Of a stretch of 64,000 nt of DNA, positions 7,537 through 16,631 are shown piece by piece. The notes beneath the pieces were generated by a model. It was given only the letters and a program-made list of their open reading frames with translations. It was not told where the DNA came from and made no database searches. How positions within the stretch are numbered: the first letter of the stretch is position 1; every line of letters begins with the position of its first letter. This DNA comes from Rothia similimucilaginosa (GTDB lineage: Bacteria; Actinomycetota; Actinomycetes; Actinomycetales; Micrococcaceae), in assembly GCF_029850875.1 (NCBI RefSeq), contig NZ_JAOVAM010000008.1, positions 42,526-106,525 of the forward strand. The letters are read 5' to 3'. The position numbers and the translations under genes are program-made.

Positions 7537-8514
7537 ATGGCTAAACGCCTCAGCGAAAAATTTGAGATTCGCCCTTGGCAGGAGGGTGATGACCTTGCCC
7601 TGCTTGAGATTTGGAACTCTGCCCGCAATGAGAATGAGGAGCGACAGCGTGGCCTTTTCGGCCCGGATACGGACGCGCCGTTTAGCCGCACCCTGGTGGT
7701 GACTGTTTCTGGCGTGCCGGTGGCTGCGGGTACTGTGGTGGCTTCGCTGCTGCATCCGACGCGTTTGTGGTCGTATGTGGAGGTGGCTACTGATCACCGC
7801 CGTCAGGGTATCGGTTCGGCGCTGCTGGATGCGTTGCGTGAGGTTGCGGCGGAGCACGGCCAGACCACTACTCTGCGTGTGAAGCTTGCACCGTTTAGTG
7901 ACGGTGAGGAGTTCGCTCAGGCTGCTGGTTTTAAGCTGGTTCAGCGTTCCCGCATGGTGCGTGTGGAGCCGGGTGCGATTCCTCCGGTGTCGTTGCGTGA
8001 GGATGCTGACGGTAACGAGACTCAGGCTATTGAGGATTTGGCGACCGGTTCGGTGGAGCTGACCGCCGCGCTGTGGGAGTTCTACCGTCGAGCCCACGAG
8101 TGGGATGTTCCCGCCGAGGTGGGGTTGGGCACGGTGAACCGTTATTTCCTTTCCGATGAGTCGCGTGCTTTTGGTGCGGTGGTGCTTCGCGATCATATTC
8201 GTGAGGCTGCCGCCGAGGGTAAGAAGGGCCCGATTGTTGCATTTGCGGTGAGCTACCACCCGTTCGAGACTGACCCGGAGGCGGCCCTGGTGGATGAGAA
8301 CACCGCCACCGAACTGCTGCTGGGCTACGACTTCGATAATGAGGGTGCTGTGGAGGCGATTATGCAGGTGTTGTCCCTGTTGAGTGCTAAGTACCCGGTG
8401 CTGGTTGAGGTTGATGACTCTATGGAGGCGCTGGTTCAGGTAACCGACGTGCTGCTGCGTGCCGGTACTGCTTCGGTGGAGGGTGACCCGACCTATATTT
8501 ACGTGACCGAGTAG
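7537..8514 (+). CDS. GNAT-family acetyltransferase
   Basis: 325 aa. The N-terminal ~150 residues form a GNAT fold with the acetyl-CoA loop EVATDHRRQGIGSALLDALR (about residues 85-104), predicted to acetylate an unknown small molecule or protein. The C-terminal half is of similar size and may be a second, degenerate GNAT domain, a layout seen in mycothiol synthase-like proteins; direct MshD identity is not supported. ATG 7537 is preferred over an upstream TTG because gaaggaaagg precedes it. A terminator hairpin follows at 8553. Confidence 0.8.
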   Translation: MAKRLSEKFEIRPWQEGDDLALLEIWNSARNENEERQRGLFGPDTDAPFSRTLVVTVSGVPVAAGTVVASLLHPTRLWSYVEVATDHRRQGIGSALLDALREVAAEHGQTTTLRVKLAPFSDGEEFAQAAGFKLVQRSRMVRVEPGAIPPVSLREDADGNETQAIEDLATGSVELTAALWEFYRRAHEWDVPAEVGLGTVNRYFLSDESRAFGAVVLRDHIREAAAEGKKGPIVAFAVSYHPFETDPEAALVDENTATELLLGYDFDNEGAVEAIMQVLSLLSAKYPVLVEVDDSMEALVQVTDVLLRAGTASVEGDPTYIYVTE

Positions 8515-8552
8515 GTTTTCGGTACCGGGCCTGCTGGCTGATTCTTGCTGAG

Positions 8553-8586
8553 AGGGGCGGGGGAGTGGAGTGCTTCCCCGCCCCTT
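8553..8586 (+). terminator. Terminator hairpin
   Basis: aggggcgggg pairs with ccccgcccct around a 13-base loop, followed by tt. It closes the GNAT unit. Confidence 0.65.
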
Positions 8587-8721
8587 GTGCGTACCTGCGC
8601 CTCCTGGCGGTTGCTGTGCCTGCGCCATGCCGCTGTGCTGTGTTGTGCTGTTGTGTCGCGCCGCTGTACCCCCTCAGCTGAGTCCGGTTCTCAATTTGCC
8701 CCCGTGTGCCACAATATAGGG

Positions 8722-9888
8722 GTGAATTCTGAAGCACCCCGTCTTACCCTTCCGCCCCTGAAGCTGGGCAATCTGACCGTTGATACTCCCGTGGTTCTCG
8801 CCCCGATGGCCGGCGTGACCAATAAGGCTTTCCGCCGCCTCTGCAGTGAATATGGCGGCGGCCTGTACGTGACCGAAATGGTGACCGCGCGCGCCCTGGT
8901 GGAGCGTAAACCCGAGTCCATGCGCATTATTGAGCATGACTCGGACGAGAAGATTCGCTCCATCCAGATTTACGGTGTGGACGCGGTCAACGTCGGTAAG
9001 GCTGTGCGTATGGTCGTTGAAGAGGACCGTGCCGACCACATTGATTTGAACTTTGGCTGCCCGGCTCCTAAGGTGACTCGCCGCGGTGGCGGTGCCGCTC
9101 TGCCCTGGAAGACTGACCTGTTCACTGCGATCGTACAGACCGCGGTGAAGGAGGCGTCCCGCAACGATATTCCGCTGACCATTAAGATGCGTAAGGGCAT
9201 CGACGATGACCACATTACGTTCTTGGAGTCCGCCAAGATCGCGCGTGATGCCGGTGTTGCGGCGATTGCTCTGCACGGTCGTACTGCGGCTCAGCATTAT
9301 TCGGGTAAGGCTGACTGGGATTCTATTGCGCAGCTGCGTGAGCTGATTCCGGATGTGCCGATTCTGGGTAATGGCGATATTTTCTCTGCCGAAGATGCGG
9401 TGCGCATGGTTGAGCAGACCGGCGTGGACGGCGTGGTGATTGGTCGCGGCTGCCAGGGTCGCCCGTGGCTGTTTGGTGACTTGCAGAATGCGTTTGAGGG
9501 TTCGTCGGAGCGTATCCGCCCGACCCTGACTGAGGTGTCGGACATGATTTACCGCCACGCAGAACTGCTGGTGGAGACTTTCGGCGATGAAACCCGCGGC
9601 TTGCGCGAGATTCGCAAGCACGTGGCGTGGTACTTCAAGGGTTACCCGGTCGGTGGTGAGCTGCGCGCGAAGATGGCTCAGGTGCCCGATCTGGTGACGT
9701 TCCGTGAGCTGATTGCTCAGCTGGACCACTCGATTGGTTACCCTGGCGTCGCCGTGGAGGGTTCGCGCGGTCGCGCCGGCAGCCCCAAGCAGCCGCACCT
9801 GCCCGATGGCTGGCTGGATTCGCGCATCCTGGGGGATGCTGAGCGTCTGGGCCTGGTCGAGGCTGAGCTGGATATTTCCGGCGGCTAA
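8722..9888 (+). CDS. dus: tRNA-dihydrouridine synthase
   Basis: 388 aa. FMN enzyme that reduces uridines to dihydrouridine in tRNA D-loops. A TIM barrel starts with VVLAPMAGVTNKAFRRL, and the active site NFGCPAPKVTRRGGGAAL carries the catalytic Cys (113). Start placed at GTG 8722, where conserved sequence begins; the frame is open upstream to 8545 but that part overlaps the preceding terminator. An acaatat element sits only a few bases upstream, so a leaderless or near-leaderless transcript is possible. Subfamily (DusB-like) is likely but not certain. Confidence 0.94.
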   Translation: MNSEAPRLTLPPLKLGNLTVDTPVVLAPMAGVTNKAFRRLCSEYGGGLYVTEMVTARALVERKPESMRIIEHDSDEKIRSIQIYGVDAVNVGKAVRMVVEEDRADHIDLNFGCPAPKVTRRGGGAALPWKTDLFTAIVQTAVKEASRNDIPLTIKMRKGIDDDHITFLESAKIARDAGVAAIALHGRTAAQHYSGKADWDSIAQLRELIPDVPILGNGDIFSAEDAVRMVEQTGVDGVVIGRGCQGRPWLFGDLQNAFEGSSERIRPTLTEVSDMIYRHAELLVETFGDETRGLREIRKHVAWYFKGYPVGGELRAKMAQVPDLVTFRELIAQLDHSIGYPGVAVEGSRGRAGSPKQPHLPDGWLDSRILGDAERLGLVEAELDISGG

Positions 9889-10026
9889 ACACCTGTACTT
9901 GTGTGCCGCGGCGTGCTGTTTGCGCGTCGCGGCGCATCCTTTTTTGCGAGCCTGTTTGCGCGCTATCTCCCGCTCCTGCAACGCCTGTAGGCGCTACCTG
10001 TTGACCCTCACCGTAGAATTGAGTTT

Positions 10027-12114
10027 ATGGCTGGATTAATCCGCAAAGAAGATATTGACGAAGTCCGCGCTCGTACCGATATCCGCGAAATCATTGAAGG
10101 CTATGTGAGCCTCAAAAGTGCCGGTATAGGCACCTTCAAGGGGCTGTGCCCGTTCCACGACGAGCGCACGCCCTCCTTCAATGTGCGCCCGCAGGTTGGC
10201 TCGTACCACTGCTTTGGCTGCGGTGAATCCGGTGATGTGTACTCCTTCGTCATGGCGATGGAACACACCAGCTTCGTGGAGACGGTGGAGCGCCTTGCCG
10301 CGCGCATCGGCTACACTCTGCATTATGAGGGCGGTAAGCCGGGCGACCGCTACGAGGCGGGCATGCGCCGCCGCTTGCTCGATGCGCACAAGATTGCCAC
10401 TGAGTTCTTTGAACGCAACCTCTACTCACCGGATGCGCAGGAGGCACAACGCTTCCTCGGCGCCCGCGGTTTCGACCCCGCCGCAACCCGCAAGTTCGGT
10501 GTCGGCTACGCCCCGCGCGGCTGGGACCACCTGCTCAAGCACCTTCGCTCCCGGGGCTTCACCGATGAGGAACTGAAGGCTACCGGCATGTTCTCGGAGG
10601 GTAACCGTGGCCTGTATGACCGCTTCCGTGGCCGCATCATCTGGCCGATTCGTACCATCGCCGGTGAAACCATCGGCTTCGGTGCTCGCCGCCTTTTTGA
10701 CGATGACCAGGGTCCCAAATACCTGAACACTCCCGAGACGCAACTGTACAAGAAATCCCAGGTGCTCTACGGCATTGACCTGGCAAAACGCGATATGACC
10801 AAGACTAAGCAGGTTGTCATTGTGGAAGGCTATACGGACGTCATGGCGGCACACCTCGCCGGAATCACCACCGCCGTTGCGACCTGCGGCACCGCGTTCG
10901 GTCCCGGGCACATCAAGATGGTGCGCCGTATGATTACCGACGACGGTTCCGGTGGCGAAATCATCTTCACCTTCGATGGTGATGCCGCAGGACAGAAAGC
11001 CGCCATGGCCGCCTTCCAGGAGGATCAGCGCTTCGTCGCACAGACCTTTGTGGCGGTAGCCGAGAATGGTATGGACCCCTGCGACCTGCGCCTACACAAG
11101 GGCGACGCCGCCGTGCGCTCTCTGATTGCTTCGCGCCGACCGCTCTTCGAGTTTGCGATTGATTCGACCCTCGTCAAGTACGATTTGGCGACCCTTGAAG
11201 GCCGCGTGCTGGCGATGCGCGCTATCGCCCCGATTATTGCCGGCATCAAGGACCGCGATCTGCGCCCCGCCTACATGCGTAAGGTGTCTGGTCAGCTCGG
11301 TCTGGAACTCGACGAGATTCAGCGTGCCGTGGCGTACGCACAGAACCACCCGAAGCTTTCGCGCATCCAGCAAGCGGAGGCTACCGCCGCGCCGCGGTAC
11401 GAGCGTCTGAATGAAGGTCCGCAGGGTGTGCCCGGCGCGCCAGGGTATGCAGGTATTCAGGGGGCAGTTCATGCGGACGCGCCCTACGACCCCGCCTACG
11501 ATGCACCGCCCCCGGAAGACCACGTCGCACCCAGCGCCTACGCCGGGCAGAACGCTGCCGCGCACCCACCGAGCAGTATTCAACCCGCTGTACCCCAGCC
11601 GGAGGCGACCGCCCCCGCCGTCGAGGAATTCCTCACCCCCGACCCGCGCGACCCGGTTGCCCGCCTCGAAAAGGCGGCGCTCGAGATTGCCCTGCAGTAC
11701 CCCGAGCTCATCAGCGTGGAACAGTGGCGTAATCTCGCCATCGTGCAGTTCCGCTACCGCACCCACCGCGAGGTAGCGGCCGGCATTATTCATGCGGCAA
11801 CCGTCATGGCACCTACCCCTGGAATCGAATGGATTAACTGTGTGCGCTCCGGCGCCGTGGAAGGCGTACACCCCGCTATCGCGGAGCTTGCTGTCTCACC
11901 GCTACCGGTCAGTAGCGACGAGTACCTGCCCAACTTCGTTACCGGCGCACTCAACGCCCTATTCGAACAGCAGATCGCCCGCCAAAAATCTGACCTGATG
12001 ATGCGCCTGGAACAGCTCAGCGCCAACCCCGACGACGAAGAGTTTGAAGCGGTACAGCGTCAGCTCCTCGAACTGGAAATGCGCCGCCGCCAGCTCAGCA
12101 CACAGCGCGGCTAA
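10027..12114 (+). CDS. dnaG: DNA primase
   Basis: 695 aa. Makes RNA primers at the replication fork together with DnaB helicase. The N-terminal CHC2 zinc domain has CPFH (Cys41, His44) and CFGC (Cys62, Cys65). The catalytic core follows, with the Toprim acidic motifs VEGYTDVMAAH and FTFDGDAAGQKA. A Pro/Ala-rich linker (about 465-530) precedes the C-terminal helicase-interaction domain. ATG 10027 has only a weak ribosome site but matches the usual start (LIRKEDIDEVR). Single gene, followed by a hairpin and tRNA-Asn. Confidence 0.97.
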   Translation: MAGLIRKEDIDEVRARTDIREIIEGYVSLKSAGIGTFKGLCPFHDERTPSFNVRPQVGSYHCFGCGESGDVYSFVMAMEHTSFVETVERLAARIGYTLHYEGGKPGDRYEAGMRRRLLDAHKIATEFFERNLYSPDAQEAQRFLGARGFDPAATRKFGVGYAPRGWDHLLKHLRSRGFTDEELKATGMFSEGNRGLYDRFRGRIIWPIRTIAGETIGFGARRLFDDDQGPKYLNTPETQLYKKSQVLYGIDLAKRDMTKTKQVVIVEGYTDVMAAHLAGITTAVATCGTAFGPGHIKMVRRMITDDGSGGEIIFTFDGDAAGQKAAMAAFQEDQRFVAQTFVAVAENGMDPCDLRLHKGDAAVRSLIASRRPLFEFAIDSTLVKYDLATLEGRVLAMRAIAPIIAGIKDRDLRPAYMRKVSGQLGLELDEIQRAVAYAQNHPKLSRIQQAEATAAPRYERLNEGPQGVPGAPGYAGIQGAVHADAPYDPAYDAPPPEDHVAPSAYAGQNAAAHPPSSIQPAVPQPEATAPAVEEFLTPDPRDPVARLEKAALEIALQYPELISVEQWRNLAIVQFRYRTHREVAAGIIHAATVMAPTPGIEWINCVRSGAVEGVHPAIAELAVSPLPVSSDEYLPNFVTGALNALFEQQIARQKSDLMMRLEQLSANPDDEEFEAVQRQLLELEMRRRQLSTQRG

Positions 12115-12133
12115 GCACGGTTCCTTGTGAATA

Positions 12134-12177
12134 CCCCGGCTAGCTGTAGAACCTCTACGTTCCACAGGTAGCTGGGG
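12134..12177 (+). terminator. Probable dnaG terminator hairpin
   Basis: ccccggctagct and aggtagctgggg pair with one mismatch and one G-T. The inner gaac/gttc extends the stem. It has no T-run. Confidence 0.5.
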
Positions 12178-12330
12178 GAGCACCGCCAATCAGCAGGAGC
12201 CGTACCGCCCAATCTCATCAGACAGCCCAAAGAGTGACGCACTTCACGGTATTTAAAGTTGCGGAGCCCAAACAGTCCCGGTATAGTTATTACTCGTTGC
12301 AAGGGAAGCCGGCAACGAAAAGCAAAATAA

Positions 12331-12403
12331 TCCCCCGTAGCTCAATTGGCAGAGCATTCGACTGTTAATCGAAGGGTTACTGGTTCGAGTCCAGTCGGGG
12401 GAG
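12331..12403 (+). tRNA. tRNA-Asn (GTT)
   Basis: Full cloverleaf: acceptor TCCCCCG/CGGGGGA, D-arm GCTC/GAGC, anticodon stem TTCGA/TCGAA around CTGTTAA (anticodon GTT), T-arm ACTGG/CCAGT with TTCGAGT, discriminator G. The next bases are CA, then an A-rich run and a terminator at 12413. Confidence 0.97.
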
Positions 12404-12412
12404 CAAATAGTG

Positions 12413-12442
12413 AAAGCCTCAGAATAAAGTTCTGAGGCTTTT
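12413..12442 (+). terminator. tRNA-Asn terminator; remainder of gap empty
   Basis: aaagcctcagaa pairs with ttctgaggcttt followed by T. The stretch from here to 12821 shows no believable gene. It holds only A/T-richer sequence before the holin-like gene, where an ordinary promoter would be expected. Confidence 0.85.
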
Positions 12443-12821
12443 CCATTTTCCCGACGGGACTCCAGCGCAGTAACCACTCGGCGAGAACCACTCGGCGAGG
12501 CAACGATGCTTCACCCTGCAAAAATGTGAAGTCTAACGCATAGGAAAGTTCCCCACTTACACGCCACGCATCCACCCAGCGCGTAGCGGGGGAGTGGTCG
12601 GTCAGCATCCTCTTGCGCCTGCTCCAGAGCAAATCCGTAGCGCAACCAAACCCAGAAAGCTACGCCTGTAGCTCAACACAATCTCCAGAAAGTCGAAAAT
12701 ACCTGAAGAGATAGTATAAAACCGCACTCAAACGGTCATCCAGAGATGGAATAAGGGGCTAAACTATAGGAGGTGGAGTGCGAAAAAGAAGCCTCCAAAA
12801 ACACGTCACGGAGAGGTGGTC

Positions 12822-13694
12822 ATGACCACTACTACTAATCCTAAGGCACCTAAGGGTTTCTTTGCTGGCATCAGCGGGATTAAGTCCGGCGTCGCGAACA
12901 TCATCGACGCTGGCAAAACCTTCAAGACCCTTGGACCCAGCCAGGTTAAGGACGAAATCCAGATTGCAAAACACGAGCTGAAGACCAAGGGTATCGCCGT
13001 TGGTAAGGGTGCGGCCTTCTTCGGTGTAGCAGCAGTCTTCGGTCTGTTCCTGATCATTGCCCTGGTTGCTGCAGCAATCCTCGGTCTCGGCACCGTCATG
13101 CCCTACTGGGCATCCGCGCTGGTCTTCGCCCTCATCTTCCTCATCGTCCTGGCAATCTGTGCCCTGGTCGGTCTGAAGAAGGTCAAGGCGCAGCTGCCGT
13201 TCAAGCCCGAATCCGCAATCTTCGGTCTGCTCTTCGACCTCGGCGTACTCAAGGAAGGTACCGCCATGTCCGCTGAGCGCCTGAAGAAGGAACAGGCAGA
13301 GCGTGCAGAGCAGAAGGCTAAGGAAGCTGAAGAAGCAGCAGAACGCGCACGTCAGGAAGCTGAAGAGCGTAAGGCACGCGGTGAGGAAGAGCCCAAGCCG
13401 CCGACCTTCGAAGAGCTCAAGCAGCGCACCGCAGAGCGTCGCCAGCACCTGGCAGCCTTGCGCGACGACCTGCAGTCCTACACCGGCGACGTTCAGAACA
13501 ACACCGAGCAGGCTCTGGATGCTCTCAAGGCAGTCCCCTCCGAGGTTGCTGCAGGTGCAGCAGCTACCGGTCGTGGCCTGGCAGAGAACGTGCGCAAGCC
13601 CGAGGTTTTGCAGGCACGCTGGAAGTCTTTCGCAGTACTGGGTGCATCCATTGCAACCGTCCTGCACTTCCTGAACCGCCTGGTTCGCCGCTAA
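12822..13694 (+). CDS. Phage holin superfamily III-like membrane protein (actinobacterial Holin-X)
   Basis: 290 aa. After a ~35-residue basic N-terminus comes the family hallmark: an amphipathic EIQIAKHELKTKG helix, then two adjacent membrane helices (about 60-82 and 90-115) separated by GLGTVMPYW. The C-terminal half is a highly charged Ala/Glu/Lys helix (about 150-205), probably coiled coil, with a Pro-rich break and a last basic hydrophobic tail. These proteins are chromosomal in many actinobacteria and are not evidence of a prophage; function unknown, envelope-associated. ATG 12822 has ggagagg 6 bp upstream. Confidence 0.8.
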   Translation: MTTTTNPKAPKGFFAGISGIKSGVANIIDAGKTFKTLGPSQVKDEIQIAKHELKTKGIAVGKGAAFFGVAAVFGLFLIIALVAAAILGLGTVMPYWASALVFALIFLIVLAICALVGLKKVKAQLPFKPESAIFGLLFDLGVLKEGTAMSAERLKKEQAERAEQKAKEAEEAAERARQEAEERKARGEEEPKPPTFEELKQRTAERRQHLAALRDDLQSYTGDVQNNTEQALDALKAVPSEVAAGAAATGRGLAENVRKPEVLQARWKSFAVLGASIATVLHFLNRLVRR

Positions 13695-13743
13695 TAAAGA
13701 CCGTTTGCCGCTCAAACCGGCATAGGTTTAATGCCAAGCGTCC

Positions 13744-13773
13744 AAACGCCCCGATGAGTACATCGGGGCGTTT
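13744..13773. terminator. Bidirectional-looking terminator
   Basis: Perfect stem aaacgccccgatg / catcggggcgttt with agta loop, A-rich on the left and T-rich on the right. The rest of 13774-14006 shows no gene. Confidence 0.85.
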
Positions 13774-14006
13774 GCGCGTCTTGGGTAAATTGAGGGCACC
13801 TGGCCGGACGGGAGGTTTAGAGGCAACTCCCAGCCAAACCCTCCCTCCATGAATCGGAGAAGGACGCAGCTCACAGGTAGAATAGACAAGTGCTATACGT
13901 ACTGGACCCACCCGGTTCACGCGACAGGCAGAGGTAGAAGCGGCGCACCGTCGCACCCGAAACCCCAAAGTCACCGACACGCTACACCCCGATGAGGAGC
14001 CCCGTC

Positions 14007-15212
14007 ATGGAACAGGCAAAGACGATTCTGATTGGCGCAGAAACCTACCCGCCGGACATTAACGGTGCAGCACAATTCGGTCACCGCCTCGCCACCTCCA
14101 TGCTCAAGCGCGGCCACTCCGTACACGTAGTCGCAGCCAGCCCTATCCCCGGCCCCAGCTACCGCACCGAAGTAGAGGGCGGTATCGTTGAGCACCGCCT
14201 GCGCTCGCATCTGCCCCCGACCCACGAGACGAACCGCATCTGCCTGCCCTGGGAGATTTGGTCCGAGGTCGGCGCAATCCTCGATGAGGTCCGCCCGGAT
14301 GTGGTGCACGTGCAGTGCCACTACATTATTGGTCGTGCCCTTATCTTTCAGGCGAAGCGTCGCGGTATCCGCGTCATCTCCACGAACCACTTCATGCCGG
14401 CGAACCTTGACCCGTTCCTGCCCTTCCCCTCCGCAGTGAAGCGTGTGATTGAGAAGATCACCTGGAGGGACATGCGTTTCTGCTTCTCCCAGACCGCCGT
14501 CGTTACCACCCCCACCCAGATTGGTGCAGATGCGATGCGCGACCTGGGCCATTTTAATCGCCCCGTTATGCCCGTTTCTAACGGTATTGAGATTAGCGAC
14601 TACGAGCTGGCTGAGGGCGCTGACGCTGGCAAGGTTCCGGGTGAGCTGCGTATCGCCTTCGTGGGTCGCCTGGCTGAAGAGAAGAATGTGGACGTGCTGA
14701 TCGAGGCGCTCTCCCTGCTGCCGGATACTCTCGAGCACGTCGTGCTGGATATCGCCGGTGGCGGCGAGCTGCGTGAGGCTCTCGAACAGAAGGCGCACGA
14801 TTGCGGCGTGTTCGACCGCGTGATTTTCCGCGGCTTCGTTCCGGATGAGCGTCTGCCCGAGGTGTACCAGATGGCTGATGTGTTTTGCCAGCCCGGTACC
14901 GCCGAACTGCAGTCCCTGGTTTCCCTGGAGGCGATGAGCGCCTCCACCCCCGTGGTTCTCGCGAATGCGCTGGCTCTGCCGCACCTGGTGGAGGATGGTG
15001 TGAACGGCTACCTCTTCGAACCCAATAACGCTCAGGATTTGGCCAAGAAGCTGGAGGCTGTGCTCTCCCTGCCCGCCGCTGAGCGTGAGCAGATGGGTCG
15101 TGAGTCCCACCGCATCGTGGGCTTCCACAGCGCTGAGAACACCTGGCGCACCTTCGAGGAGCTGTACGTGAGGGACGCTCCGTACCAGCGTTACCTGGAC
15201 TCGCGACGCTAA
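14007..15212 (+). CDS. GT4-family glycosyltransferase
   Basis: 401 aa. Two Rossmann domains (GT-B fold): the N-terminal ETYPPDINGAAQFGHRLA acceptor loop, and the C-terminal VGRLAEEKNVDVLIEAL with the retaining EX7E-type motif around ELQSLVSLEA, then a conserved nucleotide-sugar segment. No signal or membrane helix, so it acts on the cytoplasmic face. Family members in actinobacteria build phosphatidylinositol mannosides and other glycolipids; a PimB or MgtA-like role is possible but the sugar and acceptor cannot be read from sequence. ATG 14007 follows gatgaggag; an earlier in-frame ATG (13992) would overlap that ribosome site. Confidence 0.85.
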   Translation: MEQAKTILIGAETYPPDINGAAQFGHRLATSMLKRGHSVHVVAASPIPGPSYRTEVEGGIVEHRLRSHLPPTHETNRICLPWEIWSEVGAILDEVRPDVVHVQCHYIIGRALIFQAKRRGIRVISTNHFMPANLDPFLPFPSAVKRVIEKITWRDMRFCFSQTAVVTTPTQIGADAMRDLGHFNRPVMPVSNGIEISDYELAEGADAGKVPGELRIAFVGRLAEEKNVDVLIEALSLLPDTLEHVVLDIAGGGELREALEQKAHDCGVFDRVIFRGFVPDERLPEVYQMADVFCQPGTAELQSLVSLEAMSASTPVVLANALALPHLVEDGVNGYLFEPNNAQDLAKKLEAVLSLPAAEREQMGRESHRIVGFHSAENTWRTFEELYVRDAPYQRYLDSRR

Positions 15213-15321
15213 GCTTCTCTAGCCCTTGAGCGGCGGATTGAGTATTTTTCGTTCTCAGTCGCTGTTCAGGTATTCTAGAGGATGGTGCTGGCGCCCATTG
15301 TGCGCCATCACTGCACCGGAT

Positions 15322-15395
<74 letters not shown>

Positions 15396-15397
15396 CT

Positions 15398-15443
15398 GCC
15401 CCGCCCGTCGACTTCACCCACTTGTCGGCGGGCGGGGCTTTTT
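15398..15443 (+). terminator. tRNA-Met terminator
   Basis: gccccgcccg pairs with cgggcggggc, followed by five T (15439-15443). A strong intrinsic terminator directly after the tRNA. Confidence 0.9.
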
Positions 15444-15664
15444 CGCACCCTCTTTTCGTGCTTTTGTCGTGCTCTCAGGGCGCCTATTTTCATGCATGGA
15501 GTGCATCAATGGTGATGAAAATGGGTAAATGACGAACGAAGACGCATCATAGCGTTCAATACGGTAGGGTTGAAAAGTCTTGTCACGAAAGACAGGGAGA
15601 TACCGCAGGTAGAAGCTAATTCTGCCGGCGATATTGCTTCCACACACCATACGAGAGGATCTCA

Positions 15665-16621
15665 ATGTCGGAGAACACTCCCAACAACCAGTCGCAGGGT
15701 GCATCTGCAGTCGGTGGTTACGGCTATGATCCCGGCGTGCGTCCCGCGCAGGACGCTTCGCTGCCTGCTCAGCCGGGTAAGGCAGCTCAGGTGAGCCAGC
15801 AGGGTAATGCTACTCAGCCTGCCGTGCCGCTAGCACCTCAGCAGCCCGTCCATCCGCAGCAGGTACCTCACCCCGCTCAGGTAAATGCTAATGCACAGCC
15901 GAGTGCTGAGGCTCAGACAGCCCCCGCACAGCCTGGTCAGCCTGCACAACCGGTATATGCTGCTACCGGGCCGGATCCTTTTATGAAAGCTTTGAGTGCT
16001 ACATGGGACGCTTTTCAGGATGTCTTTGCTGGTAAGCCTGGCCCGGCTCACGCCCGTTTGGAGGCTTCCGGTCTATGGGGCTGGGTAATTCCTGTCTTTC
16101 TGCAAGCCATCGTTGCTGCCTTCTTCCTTACCCAGCTTCTGCTGGGATTCCTCAAATTTATGTTCCGCGATGCTTACAGCTTTATGACCGCTAAGATTAC
16201 CTTCGGTCAGCTCTTCCTCGTTTTTCTGGGACTCCTCGTAATCTCAGCTGTAGTGTTGATTCTGCGTGGAGTACAGATTATGCTGACTGCTCGCACAGGC
16301 AAGGTTCCGGTTACATTTGCTTCCTCGATGCAAGTAGTAGCGGTGTCGACTCTGACTGTAGCCCCTACGTATATTGTATTGAGCCTTGTAGCTCTCTTCA
16401 TGCGTGGAATCAGTAGCAACGAAGGGTTCGGTTTTATCTTCGTACTGCTGGGGCTGTTGCTAGCTTTCGCTGTTTTCTCTGGTGAGGCCCTCGTCTACCT
16501 TGGTTTGAATCGTCTGGGTCGTTTCGTGAAGTCCCCGATTATCATGCACGCGACGCTGAGCACAGCATGGGTACTTGCCGTCATGCTTGTGTACTTCATC
16601 AGCTACCGACTGGTGAGTTAG
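15665..16621 (+). CDS. Multi-pass membrane protein with Pro/Gln-rich N-terminal tail
   Basis: 318 aa. Residues 1-~100 are a disordered Pro/Gln/Ala tail (repeats of PAQPGQPAQP kind). Then come DPFMKALSATWDAFQDVFAG and four to five membrane helices between ~135 and 318, in a Yip1-like arrangement, with short basic loops. No catalytic motif. Ten bp separate its stop from the next gene, a lipoprotein with the same kind of tail, so the two form an operon. ATG 15665 has gagaggat 4-5 bp upstream. Function unknown; a membrane partner for the following gene is inferred from context. Confidence 0.7.
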   Translation: MSENTPNNQSQGASAVGGYGYDPGVRPAQDASLPAQPGKAAQVSQQGNATQPAVPLAPQQPVHPQQVPHPAQVNANAQPSAEAQTAPAQPGQPAQPVYAATGPDPFMKALSATWDAFQDVFAGKPGPAHARLEASGLWGWVIPVFLQAIVAAFFLTQLLLGFLKFMFRDAYSFMTAKITFGQLFLVFLGLLVISAVVLILRGVQIMLTARTGKVPVTFASSMQVVAVSTLTVAPTYIVLSLVALFMRGISSNEGFGFIFVLLGLLLAFAVFSGEALVYLGLNRLGRFVKSPIIMHATLSTAWVLAVMLVYFISYRLVS

Positions 16622-16631
16622 GGAGATATAC

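Noticed and set aside
12822..13694. Holin-like gene as evidence of a prophage
   Set aside because: Chromosomal actinobacterial family; no other phage genes, integrase or att site nearby.
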